A stretch of DNA of 64,000 nt from Eisenbergiella porci (GTDB lineage Bacteria > Bacillota > Clostridia > Lachnospirales > Lachnospiraceae). Both the position numbers and the translations under genes were made by a program. Location of the stretch: the NCBI RefSeq assembly GCF_009696275.1, contig NZ_VUMI01000007.1:87933-151932 (forward strand), in the 5' to 3' direction. The notes beneath the pieces were generated by a model. That model did no database searches, was not told the origin of the DNA, and was given only the letters and a program-made list of their open reading frames with translations. Shown here piece by piece: positions 44,850-53,462 of this stretch; within the stretch, counting starts at the first letter, position 1; every line of letters begins with the position of its first letter.

Positions 44850-45779
44850 TTACATCCCCATTATCGGCTTGTTCGGCTCCTGTTCGAGACTGTCTGCCAA
44901 ATCAAAAGCCGGAACAAGGATCAGATTATATCTCGCCTTTATATAGTGCTTGTAAAAGGCTCTTTGCAGATCCGACAGATATGGTGTGGAATCTATGAAT
45001 TCACTAATTACTTCCATATCAATCCGATGAACAATCCGTTTGACTGCCTCACTGCAGCTTTTATATTCCGCACTCATTAGGAAGTCACGGTAGTTAATTT
45101 TTCTGTCGTTCTGCTTTATGGCAGAGGTTGGATACAGATAAATTCTCGAATGCAGCGCGTCCTCGTTTGACAGCACTTCATTCATGATCTTCTCATCCGC
45201 CTGCGGCAAAAGACAGCTTCCACAATCGTAGATGGGCGCTATGCTTGACTCTCCCGTTTTTTCATCAAACAGGAATCCCCAATTTCCGTTATGACGGTCG
45301 AAGTTTCCAAGTAAGGCGTCTACAACAAATACATCCCAAAAGTGCCGTTCCAACACCTCCGGCGAAATGTACTGCTGCTTTCCAATCGTATCAAGTATAT
45401 CTTCAAGCTCTGTTCCCGTACCATTTGAATCTGATTCCAGAATCGTATTCTTAATGGAACAGAAATCAAAAAATCTCTTTCCGTCTGCTGTAAAGTCCTT
45501 ACAGGCGCAGACAATCTTCTCCTTGCCGCCAACCTTAAATGTGCCAAGCATGGTTTCGTGTGCTCTTACACCGATCAGATTGAAGATACTGCTTGCGATA
45601 TGCTCGCTGAAACAGCTATTGGTATAGGAAAGCCCGGTGGGCTTATTCTTGCCGGAGGGTGGGAATTTCAGCATATACAGTATGCCGTCATATTCTACGG
45701 CAATCTTCTTGCCGTTTGCTCCGTTGTATGCTCTGCCGGGTACCACCCGACAGTTTGTAAAATCAATTTTTTCAGCCAT
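44850..45779 (-). CDS. HipA/CtkA-like protein kinase (toxin candidate)
   Basis: Protein of 309 residues with HipA-C/CtkA kinase features: an N-terminal glycine-rich segment with Lys (YMLKFPPSGKNKPT), the catalytic Asp loop DALLGNFDRHNGNWGFL and the metal-binding Asp in IAPIYDCGSCL. No separate HipA N-subdomain is seen, as in CtkA-type proteins. HipA kinases phosphorylate glutamyl-tRNA synthetase or other targets and induce dormancy. An XRE partner gene is 14 bp upstream in the same operon. Intact. Confidence 0.8.
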   Translation of the reverse strand: MAEKIDFTNCRVVPGRAYNGANGKKIAVEYDGILYMLKFPPSGKNKPTGLSYTNSCFSEHIASSIFNLIGVRAHETMLGTFKVGGKEKIVCACKDFTADGKRFFDFCSIKNTILESDSNGTGTELEDILDTIGKQQYISPEVLERHFWDVFVVDALLGNFDRHNGNWGFLFDEKTGESSIAPIYDCGSCLLPQADEKIMNEVLSNEDALHSRIYLYPTSAIKQNDRKINYRDFLMSAEYKSCSEAVKRIVHRIDMEVISEFIDSTPYLSDLQRAFYKHYIKARYNLILVPAFDLADSLEQEPNKPIMGM

Positions 45780-45793
45780 CCGTCATCATTTCC

Positions 45794-46207
45794 TTAAAGA
45801 TATTTTGCTCTCAGATAATCGGCATGTTCCTTTGTAATCACACCGTCGTTAATTTCAGCAATATTGATACTGCCATAGAGTTCTCCCCACAGGCAGTCGA
45901 GCAGCGGAGATTTGTTTTTCAACCCGTCCTTGTATGCGTCCAGATCATGTTGCAGATATCCGGGCAGCCCGTATTCATAAGAGCGTTCCTTTTCCGCCTG
46001 ATGGATTCCTTCGGAAGTCAGAAGCTCCATCGACACGCCAAGCGCCTTTGCCAGCTTATACACCGTTTCTGCGGAGCATTTTTCAAGCTTTGTCTTACCG
46101 CTGCATATATCGTTGAGCGTAGCGTGAGGGATTCCCGCGTCTACGGCTAATCGGTATTTTGTCATGTTTCGCTTTTTCAGCAAACTCTCGAGCATCATTC
46201 CTGTCAC
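45794..46207 (-). CDS. XRE-family antitoxin-like regulator of the HipA-like kinase
   Basis: Protein of about 134-137 residues. GTG 46207 and ATG 46198 are both possible starts; AGAGAGG favours the ATG. The helix-turn-helix spans about 5-60 (MTKYRLAVDAGIPHATLNDICSGKTKLEKCSAETVYKLAKALGVSMELLTS); the C-terminal half probably binds or inhibits the kinase. Its promoter is a perfect consensus whose spacer contains TCGGCATACCGA, a self-operator candidate. Intact. Confidence 0.8.
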   Translation of the reverse strand: MTGMMLESLLKKRNMTKYRLAVDAGIPHATLNDICSGKTKLEKCSAETVYKLAKALGVSMELLTSEGIHQAEKERSYEYGLPGYLQHDLDAYKDGLKNKSPLLDCLWGELYGSINIAEINDGVITKEHADYLRAKYL

Positions 46208-46222
46208 ATCCTCTCTGCTATT

Positions 46223-46251
46223 ATTATATCGGTATGCCGAAATAATGTCAA
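46223..46251 (-). promoter_or_regulatory. Consensus promoter with palindromic spacer for the XRE/HipA-like operon
   Basis: On the minus strand TTGACA (46246-46251), 17-bp spacer, TATAAT (46223-46228). The spacer contains the palindrome TCGG-CATA-CCGA, ideal for repression by the XRE protein. The -35 element lies at the junction with the AbiEii stump. Confidence 0.85.
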
Positions 46252-46262
46252 GAGGACTACAT

Positions 46263-46305
46263 GAAACTTAACCAGGTCTTTTAACTGCTTTGCTGTCTTT
46301 ATCAT
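46263..46305 (-). pseudogene. AbiEii toxin stump (13 codons)
   Basis: ATG 46305 overlaps the antitoxin stop (ATGA) and encodes MIKTAKQLKDLVK, the standard first residues of AbiEii nucleotidyltransferases. After about 46266 the frame is foreign and is already the promoter region of the HipA-like operon. The toxin gene (normally about 900 bp) has been deleted, leaving an orphan antitoxin. Confidence 0.75.
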
Positions 46306-46895
46306 AGTAGTACCTCCAAATACTGCCGCAAAATTTTCTCTACCCGGAACAGCTTTGCATAGCGCATCAACGTCCGCAGATTTTTGTCCTTTCTTCTGGC
46401 ATACATTTTGAGCGCCCACTGGAACGTCTGCATCTCCAAACTGTTCCGGCTTCGTAACAGGTCGCAGATCGTTCGCTCCATATCATAAGCCGGTACAGTA
46501 TGCCCAAAGGGGGTCTGCGCCGTTATCAATCCCACATCATGCAGCTCTGCCTTGATGGTAAAGACCTGAACCCCTTCCGCTTTTAGTCTGGTGGGATTGT
46601 AGCCGGTCTTTACCGTAACCGTGTACTCGGTTGGCTCACGGTCTGTCAAATCGTGAAAAAACAGGGCTGTCTCATGGGAAAATACCGCCTGTTCAAACCG
46701 CAGATGGATCAGGTACATCGCATCTACCCAGGAATCTTTGGAAAGATAAACGCCATGTGCAACCCGTTCCAATTCCCGGTCCTGTACATAATGATAGAAA
46801 ACCGGTTTGGAAATTCCGGCAGATACCACCTGGGCGGTTTGCAGCATCCCATCCTGAGCCGCCAGCATCCTGTCCAACTGTTCATATTGTCCCAT
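46302..46895 (-). CDS. AbiEi-type antitoxin, toxin partner deleted
   Basis: Protein of 197 residues from ATG 46895 (MGQYEQLDRMLAAQDGMLQTAQVVSAGISKPVFYHYVQDRELERVAHGVYL), the AbiEi winged-helix start, followed by the AbiEi C-terminal domain (FSHETALFFHDLTDREP .. ERTICDLLRSRN). It would repress its own promoter. It normally precedes AbiEii, of which only 13 codons remain. Without toxin there is no selective need, so recent loss or a secondary role as regulator or anti-addiction factor is possible. Confidence 0.8.
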   Translation of the reverse strand: MGQYEQLDRMLAAQDGMLQTAQVVSAGISKPVFYHYVQDRELERVAHGVYLSKDSWVDAMYLIHLRFEQAVFSHETALFFHDLTDREPTEYTVTVKTGYNPTRLKAEGVQVFTIKAELHDVGLITAQTPFGHTVPAYDMERTICDLLRSRNSLEMQTFQWALKMYARRKDKNLRTLMRYAKLFRVEKILRQYLEVLL

Positions 46896-46985
46896 GGCTT
46901 CACTTCCTTTCACACTAATATTATACGCAATATTAGTCTAAAAGTAAAGTGAGCGAAGCTACGATTTTGCAGTTCCTACCATGAT

Positions 46986-47183
46986 TTAACCATATACGCT
47001 GTCCTGGATGGCGAATTTCAAATACTGTACTTTTCCCAGCAACCAGAAGGCCAGTTTCGGCAGCCCAAACGGGCTGATGAGAAAAGCGATTAGTAACAGG
47101 ATGAGACCGTTTTGCGGGGAGTATATCACCAGGACTGCCACGCCCAGCAGGGCGGTCCCCATGCTGAATAGTCCCAGCACCAA
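46986..47183 (-). pseudogene. CD1845-like ICE membrane protein, 5' end lost
   Basis: The reading VLGLFSMGTALLGVAVLVIYSPQNGLILLLIAFLISPFGLPKLAFWLLGKVQYLKFAIQDSVYG is the C-terminal two thirds of a CD1845-family membrane protein carried by clostridial conjugative elements. The start and first helix are missing; upstream the frame is closed by TGA and the sequence becomes a pyrophosphatase fragment. It indicates a second, separate ICE remnant 30 kb away from the main one. Confidence 0.65.
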
Positions 47184-47211
47184 GCCGTTTCAAAATCCTT
47201 ACAGGGTATTT

Positions 47212-47460
47212 TTACTGTGAACACATCTCAATGTGATATTCAAAATATTGTTCCTGAAAATCTACCGCCTTTGCGACTTCCTCTTTTGTAAAGTAAATTC
47301 CCTCGGGCACTGCCACGAGTTTATCCTCAACATCGTTATGACGATGGATAATTCCGATAATACGGGCAAAATATTCCTCAATCGGAACGCCTACGCCGAG
47401 CAAATATACTTTGGGAGCGGAGGTCAGGGGGAACAGTATCGAGGTTCACACTGGCCAGGT
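47212..47460 (-). pseudogene. Inorganic pyrophosphatase C-terminal fragment
   Basis: About 63-70 residues (APKVYLLGVGVPIEEYFARIIGIIHRHNDVEDKLVAVPEGIYFTKEEVAKAVDFQEQYFEYHIEM) match the end of a clostridial soluble inorganic pyrophosphatase. The N-terminal part with the catalytic Asp cluster is absent; upstream of about 47410 the sequence changes. Between 47410 and 47606 only short uninterpretable fragments are open. Confidence 0.6.
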
Positions 47461-47606
47461 TGAGGCGAATTTCAGTCTCACTCAGGCGTGAGTAATGGAG
47501 GCGGCAGCGCAGAAAGCTCTCACGATCAGGGCTATACAAAGGAGCAGCAGTACCGCCGATTTAATCCTTACCTCTCCCAGTCTTTTGTTTGTACAACATA
47601 GTTTAA

Positions 47607-48221
47607 TCAATACCTCAGCCATAAAGCAGGACGAACACCACCTGTACATTTCCCGTCGGCGATATTGCCTTTCAATATGTTGTTGCCCTGAATTCCTATA
47701 TTGCCGTCACCGTGAATGTAGACTGCCTTTACACCAACCCGACCCGGGGTGCGAATCCACCACCACCAAACCTGTTTATTATTGCTCTCAAGTGTAGCAA
47801 CACGCTTACCATTATTTTTGTCTTTTCTTTCAAACCAATATTTTTGATTTTTTCGTGGGTTATACAATAATGAACTGCTATCACCAAAATATTGGCACGC
47901 CGCTTCTTCCATGCTCAATAAAAATATTCTGTCCTCCGTATCTGCTCCGCCGCTTGTACCATACCACTCATTGTTTGGATTTTTATTTACCACTGGACTT
48001 ATTCGCAATTTATCAGCCATACTGAATTCATCATAAAAATCACCATTCAAATATTTTCTTAATGCACAGTCAGCCCATGTTACTTCAGTATAAGCATCAT
48101 GATATGGGCGCTGTTCAACAATATGCTCAGTTATTATCAAAGCCCTGTCTTTTTTTACGTCCAGCACTATCCAGTCATATTTTCCAAATGAAATTATGTT
48201 ACCTACCTGCATTTTTCTCAT
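47607..48221 (-). CDS. DUF6273-domain protein
   Basis: Protein of 204 residues. The fold pattern VGNIISFGKYDWIVLDVKKDRALIITEHIVEQRPYH .. TWADCALRKYLNGDFYDEF .. RTPG .. GGVRPALWL is the DUF6273 domain common in Clostridia, often extracellular or in predicted surface proteins; no signal peptide is present here. It is preceded by AAAGGATT. Function unknown. Intact. Confidence 0.75.
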   Translation of the reverse strand: MRKMQVGNIISFGKYDWIVLDVKKDRALIITEHIVEQRPYHDAYTEVTWADCALRKYLNGDFYDEFSMADKLRISPVVNKNPNNEWYGTSGGADTEDRIFLLSMEEAACQYFGDSSSLLYNPRKNQKYWFERKDKNNGKRVATLESNNKQVWWWWIRTPGRVGVKAVYIHGDGNIGIQGNNILKGNIADGKCTGGVRPALWLRY

Positions 48222-48311
48222 AATCCTTTCCCATTGAGCATAGTTTATATCTTATACGCCTAATATCATTTATTCCCTCTTATCTGTCAGCGTGCTGTCC
48301 TTTTCTCAAAA

Positions 48312-49545
48312 TCAAAGTGATAAAACACTTCTCCATGATTGATTCTCAGAACACCCTTTTTCATATGCACAGCCAATATACAACAGTGTTCCCTGCATCC
48401 CATTAGAAACTTTATTATTCTCCTGGGTGAAGCTGTCCCAGATGGTTGCCAGAAACTCAGGACTCATCCCGATTCCTGTATCCGCACAACGGATTGTAGT
48501 GATAACATGGGTTGTATCTTCCAGCTTTTGCTCTGCCGTCAGTCGGATTGTCCCGCCTTTCTGCGTGAACTTTACCGCATTGCCAACGATATTCATGAGC
48601 ACCTGTTTTAAGCGGGTTTCGTCGCCTGTAATGCAGGGGGCAACAATATTCTGTTCTACAATCAATTCAACACCTCGTTCCTGTGCATTTCCACGCTGCA
48701 TAGATACGATGGCATCCAGCATCGTTTCCAAAAAAAACGGCTTTGAAACAAGCTCCAGCTTTCCTGCTTGAAGCTTTGACATATCCAAAATATCATTGAG
48801 CAGGGAAATCAGATATTGTGTTGTGGTATTGGCCTTGCAAAGCCAGCCTGTCATTTGCTCCATATTCCCATCCTGCAGATGAGACTGCATCAGATGGAGC
48901 AGGTCAACAATCCCATTGAGCGTTGTCCGGATCTCATGGCTCATACTGGACAGAAATTCACTGCGCACTTTTGCCTCGGTGTTTGCTTTGATCTCTCTTT
49001 TGCTGAAACGCAAGGACATTAAAAGAGCCATAAGCGATATGAGAATGACGGCAATGACCATGGATATGCTTGCAATAACAAATGGCTTTGTCAGATCCGT
49101 AAACACAGTTCTCTCAACAACAGATAGAAAATACCAATCGGTACCTTCAATGGGAAGAAAGAAAAGCTGCTCTGAAATACCGTCCTCATCTGTAAACATA
49201 AAATGAAACTGCTCTTTACGGCTCATGCTTTCCCGGATCACTTCGACGTTATATGGACTCTCCCGATTTCCCCTATCCAGCCAATCATATAGATTGCTCC
49301 TTTGATTTATGGATACGGTTCGGTTGATATTGACGATATAATCCCCACTGGGAGTAATCACACTGCTGTACCCCCGGCTATCACTGTCCTTATAAAACGA
49401 ATAAATCACCATCCGGTCCTGAATCTGGGTAATGGGTGAGATGCCGACCAGCCAGGTAAAGTTCACACCTTCGACATGGAGATCATCCAGACGTATGGCA
49501 TGGAGAAGCATTTCCTTTGAATCGGACGCCTCAATGAAATCACCC
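48312..49545 (-). pseudogene. Cache-domain hybrid-type histidine kinase, truncated at both ends
   Basis: A partial extracellular cache domain (DDLHVEGVNFTWLVGISPITQIQDRMVIYSFYKDSDSRGYSSVITPSGDY), one membrane helix (VIASISMVIAVILISLMALLM), the phosphoacceptor in SSMSHEIRTTLNGI, the N box in VLMNIVGNAVKF and the G1 box DTGIGM are present. After SNGMQGT the G2 box (GLGMAI in relatives) is replaced by unrelated codons. The N-terminus is open to about 49545 with no start. Both ends are deletion junctions. ATP binding is probably lost. Confidence 0.75.
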
Positions 49546-49703
49546 GTAGGGCATATCGCTGCCTGCGTTCAGGAAACAACGCCGGGTTTGCTGAGTGCCT
49601 GGCAGACTCTTACCGTTTGATTTTAACTTCTGTTCAGGCACATATGGTTGAGAAACACCATTTTACCGAAGCTTTATCTGTACAGGTCCCTGACAGGGAT
49701 TCC

Positions 49704-49811
49704 TTAAAATAAGATGCAATCAGTTGGGATGTGGAAAATAAACACACACATCCCAACTATTTTTCTGACGGTGTTTGCCGTTCTGCCTGTCAGATTGCCG
49801 CTGAGCGGAAT
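49704..49811 (-). pseudogene. 3' end of a second DUF1697 gene
   Basis: Minus-strand frame PLSGNLTGRTANTVRKIVGMC matches the C-terminus of the DUF1697 protein at 51063 (ISGKLTIRTANTVRKINGM), then runs on to a stop at 49704. It is a paralogue's tail left on the other side of the M20 gene. The nucleotide block GACGGTGTTTGCCGTTC is shared exactly with 51072-51095. Confidence 0.75.
49722..49764 (+). terminator. Terminator hairpin, plus orientation
   Basis: AGTTGGGATGTG (49722-49733) pairs with CACATCCCAACT (49747-49758), followed by ATTTTT on the plus strand. A short open plus-strand tail (..SVQAHMVEKHHFTEALSVQVPDRDSLK, stop near 49709) precedes it and may be the end of a lost plus-strand gene. 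Confidence 0.7.
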
Positions 49812-49816
49812 AAATC

Positions 49817-51007
49817 TTAATCATCTCGATGTTTGCTCAACCAATTCATAGCACATATCGTGAGTATCGAACTCCCAAGGGACAATATATCTTCATTAAA
49901 CACAACGCCTTGATTATGCATGGGTTTACCATACGCTTCATTTTCCTGGTTGGTACCGGCGCCTAATAATAAATAGGCAATGGGCACCTGATAGCTAAAG
50001 GAAGCAAAGTCTTCGCTGCCCATACCTCCCTGAGGCAATATCCTGACTTGCTGAGGGGCAATGAATTGCTTAATGTAATCGCAAAACTCATAGATCATCT
50101 CATCGTTGTTTATCAGAGGCGGCGCACTGGATAATTCCGTTACAACTGCCCTTCCTCTGAAGGATTGGGCACACAGATTTGAAATTTCTTGAATTCTTTC
50201 AAAAATTCTATCCCCTGTTTCTTTATTTTTGTAACGGATTGTTCCCTCTAAAACGACTTTTTCAGGAATAATATTGGGAGTTTGTCCACCGGCAAATTTA
50301 CCAATCGTTAATACACAAGGGTCTTGCGCCGCCACTTCTCTCGCTGCAATTTCCTGTAACGACAGGTAAATATGTGCCGCGATATTAATTGGATCAACCC
50401 CATTTTCAGGCATCGCTCCGTGACAGCCCACGCCGCTTACTTCAATGCGAAACAAAGTGCAGCCAGCCATGAAATGGCCAAGACCACACAGCACCATATT
50501 GCTCGGCGTACCAGAGTTTACATGAAGCGCCATGGCTGCATCTACCTTTGGATTTTCCAAAACACCTCCCTGAATCACAGCCTTCGCCCCGGTAAAACCT
50601 TCTTCATCCTCCTGAAATAATAATTTTACTTTTCCCTGAAGCCGGTTTTGATACTTTTTAAGCAATTTTGCAGCACCTAACAGCATGGCGGTATGCATAT
50701 CATGACCACAGCCATGCATAGCTCCGTTTACACTTTTAAAGTCTAAATCAGTTTCTTCCTTAATGGCTAAGCCGTCCATATCTGCTCTAAGCAGCATAGT
50801 TTTACCAGGGAGTTCGCCGCTGATCGTTGCCACAATTGAGCTATTGGCAATGTCCTGGGGTTCATATCCATACGCAATTAGCTTCTCTTTCACAAATGCT
50901 TTGGTATATTGCAGTTGTATCCCAACCTCAGCATTTTGATGTATTTCTCTTCTGATTTTTACCAACTCTGGCTGTAATAATTTTGCTTGCTGATAAATTT
51001 CATTCAT
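49817..51007 (-). CDS. M20-family amidohydrolase (peptidase/aminoacylase)
   Basis: Metallohydrolase of 396 residues. The metal site is visible in HGCGHDMHTAMLLGAA (His-x-Cys-x-His-Asp), the glutamates in LLFQEDEEG, the dimerisation-domain His in GCHGAMPENG, GGQTPNIIPEKVVLEGTIR and the last ligand His in PMHNQGVVFNED. It belongs to the IAA-amino-acid hydrolase/N-acyl-amino-acid amidohydrolase group. It removes acyl groups from amino acids or peptides. Start ATG 51007 with AAAGGAATTGCT. Intact and flanked by a DUF1697 gene and a DUF1697 tail. Confidence 0.85.
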   Translation of the reverse strand: MNEIYQQAKLLQPELVKIRREIHQNAEVGIQLQYTKAFVKEKLIAYGYEPQDIANSSIVATISGELPGKTMLLRADMDGLAIKEETDLDFKSVNGAMHGCGHDMHTAMLLGAAKLLKKYQNRLQGKVKLLFQEDEEGFTGAKAVIQGGVLENPKVDAAMALHVNSGTPSNMVLCGLGHFMAGCTLFRIEVSGVGCHGAMPENGVDPINIAAHIYLSLQEIAAREVAAQDPCVLTIGKFAGGQTPNIIPEKVVLEGTIRYKNKETGDRIFERIQEISNLCAQSFRGRAVVTELSSAPPLINNDEMIYEFCDYIKQFIAPQQVRILPQGGMGSEDFASFSYQVPIAYLLLGAGTNQENEAYGKPMHNQGVVFNEDILSLGSSILTICAMNWLSKHRDD

Positions 51008-51062
51008 AGCAATTCCTTTCCATTATATTATTCAAACCCAACTCTTCTCCATATTAAAAGCC

Positions 51063-51611
51063 TTACATGCCATTTATCTTCCTGACGGTGTTTGCCGTTC
51101 GGATTGTCAGTTTGCCGCTGATATTCGCACTTGCCGTCTCCCTCCACCAGTTTGTCTTTTGATAATCCTTCCGGCTGAAAGACCAGAATACCGCTTCCTT
51201 ATAATCCTGAATCTTTTCCAAACCCTCCCTGGGTTCTCCGATCTCGTCCCGCACTTCAGCAAATGTAGCCGGAGGCATAATAAAAATTAGATTATCATAG
51301 ATTTCCTTATTTTCATCACCCCACCAGTCAGGCGCGTGTTGCAAAATATCTTCGATATCCTCTTTTGATATGACGAAAACCGGAATATCCAGACCAAACC
51401 ACTTTTTTATCGTTGTTTCAATCCGGTCTGTAAGGCTCCCTATATTCTCTTCATTACTTGAAAAAATCACATTGCCACTGTTCAGATAGGTCTTAACCGC
51501 TCCGAACCCAAGCTCCTCAAAAGCTTTCTTTAGTTCAGCCATCGGAACTTTATTTTTTCCACTTATATTGACACCGCGCAAAAGCGCAATATATCTCGTT
51601 GCTTCCTCCAT
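51063..51611 (-). CDS. DUF1697 family protein
   Basis: Protein of 182 residues (ATG 51611 with GGAG 6 nt upstream; an earlier ATG at 51623 is possible). Signature YIALLRGVNISGKNKVPMAELKKAFEELGF .. TYLNSGNVIFSS is diagnostic of DUF1697, a small two-domain family of unknown function common in soil and gut bacteria. Intact. About 290 bp upstream (51624-51905) I see nothing. Confidence 0.85.
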   Translation of the reverse strand: MEEATRYIALLRGVNISGKNKVPMAELKKAFEELGFGAVKTYLNSGNVIFSSNEENIGSLTDRIETTIKKWFGLDIPVFVISKEDIEDILQHAPDWWGDENKEIYDNLIFIMPPATFAEVRDEIGEPREGLEKIQDYKEAVFWSFSRKDYQKTNWWRETASANISGKLTIRTANTVRKINGM

Positions 51612-51905
51612 ATAAATCTCCATTTCGTCTTATTTTGATATACCTTCAAGGACAGAAAGATCATGTTTGTCCTTATCCTTTAGCTCATATTAACTGCTGA
51701 AGTTTTTCTTGTATGTTGTCCGTTCCCTTTATCTGAACGTATTCGTGTATTCTCTACCACTACCGGGCTATCAGCGCCATAAATATTTCCCCTATCAAGT
51801 CCTAAACAGCAAAACTTCGGACAGGGCATTTGGACAATACCAATATCACCACATACTCAAAATAATCAACATCTCTGCACTCCTGTCAAGCTGATTCGTC
51901 ATTTC

Positions 51906-52511
51906 TTACTTTTCGATTGAAATAAACGGAGGAAAGGTATCGGAGCTATCGTTACGCCGCATAGTTTTTGAGTCCACATCAAAACACTTGCCGTTGTATT
52001 CATAGTATAGCTTATTAGCTTTAACATAAAAACGATGTTCCGATTGAAATGCAACGGGCTTAAAATGCCCTTCTTGTATCGGCTGATCCCGATACAAGAC
52101 CTGATCTTCCGATAACTTCAGCACATCATTTTCAAGACGCACATCATAAATTCCACTTACGATAGCCTCTGCTGCCACATTTTTCCCTGAAGCTGAAATG
52201 AAACGAAAACAACCAGTCAAACTATTCGTGCTTTTTCGCTCCGCCAGTTCAAATCGGAACAGGGATACACCACTGAAATCTTTTCGCAATTTTTCCCGTT
52301 CTCCATCCTTTCCCATGAGCCATATCTTCTCATTAGATACAATAAACATATCCAACTGAAATCCTCTCTGAGAATATTTTAGATTAGAGAAAGATATTTG
52401 ATCTGAGTAAACGCCCTGTAACGCACCATTTTCAAGTTCGTAAACTAATTCCTTTGTAAACAGCGTTTTGCCATCCACATTCGCTTCAATGAAGTTGATG
52501 ATTTCTTTCAT
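51906..52511 (-). CDS. Hypothetical soluble protein
   Basis: Protein of 201 residues from ATG 52511 (MKEIINFIEANVDGKTLFTKELVYELENGALQGVYSDQISFSNLKYS). Rich in beta strands and charged residues, no signal peptide or membrane segment; two halves may be repeated lipocalin- or DUF-like barrels. I do not recognise the family. It lies directly downstream of a lipoprotein stump. Confidence 0.5.
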   Translation of the reverse strand: MKEIINFIEANVDGKTLFTKELVYELENGALQGVYSDQISFSNLKYSQRGFQLDMFIVSNEKIWLMGKDGEREKLRKDFSGVSLFRFELAERKSTNSLTGCFRFISASGKNVAAEAIVSGIYDVRLENDVLKLSEDQVLYRDQPIQEGHFKPVAFQSEHRFYVKANKLYYEYNGKCFDVDSKTMRRNDSSDTFPPFISIEK

Positions 52512-52529
52512 TAGCACCCGACCATCCTT

Positions 52530-52616
52530 TCAATTTGAAATATCAAAGTCTGATGAACAAGCAGACAATGATATAATAAGTAACATAGCACTAAAAAAAG
52601 TTGTGATCTTTTTCAT
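52530..52616 (-). pseudogene. Lipoprotein gene stump (28 codons)
   Basis: ATG 52616 encodes MKKITTFFSAMLLIISLSACSS and seven more residues before TGA. It is a perfect lipoprotein signal peptide with lipobox LSAC but no mature protein, so the gene was cut just after its signal sequence. The next start (52511) follows 19 bp later. Confidence 0.65.
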
Positions 52617-52640
52617 TATTGCACCTATGCAGCTCCTTAT

Positions 52641-53270
52641 TCACCATTCGTTCAACAATTTTTGCAATTTTTCCACAAACTGTCCGATATGCAAACCATC
52701 TACAAAAGAATGATGTGCCTGCACAGAAATTGGAATCAAAAGTTTTCCATCTTTCTCATAATATTTTCCCCAATCAAAAAGCGGTGTTGCATTATCTTTT
52801 TTACCCGAATTAGTGTGGGAAATATGCGTATATGTTACCCACGGCATGGGAGAACATTGAAACACATCATTTCCTAAAGGTCCCGTAAAATACTCTTTCT
52901 GTTCATTTGCCACTTTTGTTGCCAGTTCACAATATTCTTTCAGATCATCTATCATAGGTACATTGACTACCTTGAACAATTCTGTTTCCTGATTAAGATA
53001 TGTAAATGCAGTATCTATCTTTTCAAATAAAACAATCTGTCCGTCAACAAACCGATAACGAAACGCCTCTATTTCATTTGCACATTTGCAAACTGCATGT
53101 ACCATTGCCAATGTAAAAGAAAGTCCTTGCTCCTTTACCATACGCCTAAATCTTGTAATATCTGCTTCAAAGGTTACGCAAAATGCTGGTTCAACACTGT
53201 TTCTAAAAATCATACAGTGCATTGCCCTATCCCATGTTTTTTCATCAATTACTTTATATTTATTTGCCAT
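52641..53270 (-). CDS. CatA-like O-acetyltransferase (chloramphenicol acetyltransferase family)
   Basis: Protein of 209 residues from ATG 53270 (MANKYKVIDEKTWDRAMHCMIFRNSVEPAFCVTFEADITRF) with ribosome binding site GGAGGAAAATG. The catalytic HHxxxDG is HHSFVDG near residue 188; FTYLNQETELFKVV and PMPWVTYTHISHT are conserved CAT segments. Type A CATs acetylate chloramphenicol; more divergent relatives act on other drugs such as virginiamycin-like or unknown substrates. The open frame continues upstream through an unrelated glyoxalase remnant. Intact. Confidence 0.85.
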   Translation of the reverse strand: MANKYKVIDEKTWDRAMHCMIFRNSVEPAFCVTFEADITRFRRMVKEQGLSFTLAMVHAVCKCANEIEAFRYRFVDGQIVLFEKIDTAFTYLNQETELFKVVNVPMIDDLKEYCELATKVANEQKEYFTGPLGNDVFQCSPMPWVTYTHISHTNSGKKDNATPLFDWGKYYEKDGKLLIPISVQAHHSFVDGLHIGQFVEKLQKLLNEW

Positions 53271-53308
53271 AGATACATTTTCCTCCAACTTCTGATTTTC
53301 TTTCACAT

Positions 53309-53455
53309 TCAGCTGTTCGGCAGCCTTTCTAAATCCCCGATGGGAACATTCATTCTTTCCGACACTTCTTCCATCGTCATGCCGGTATTCCAAAAACGTC
53401 TGACCACCATTTTCATATCCTCACCAACCCCTATGAGATGCTCAGGATCTCTGTT
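53309..53455 (-). pseudogene. Glyoxalase/VOC gene 3' remnant
   Basis: Frame DPEHLIGVGEDMKMVVRRFWNTGMTMEEVSERMNVPIGDLERLPNS with stop at 53309 is a diverged copy of the C-terminus of the VOC protein encoded at 53829 (HLIEVGEDMQMVVKRFLASGMTMEEVSAKMDVSIEDLTKLLNS). The N-terminal VOC fold is missing. A second case of a paralogue tail about 0.5 kb from its complete relative. Confidence 0.8.
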
Positions 53456-53462
53456 GTGTTAC

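Noticed and set aside
49722..49764. Origin or attachment-site palindrome
   Set aside because: The 12-bp stem followed by T5 behaves like a terminator; no further repeats are nearby.
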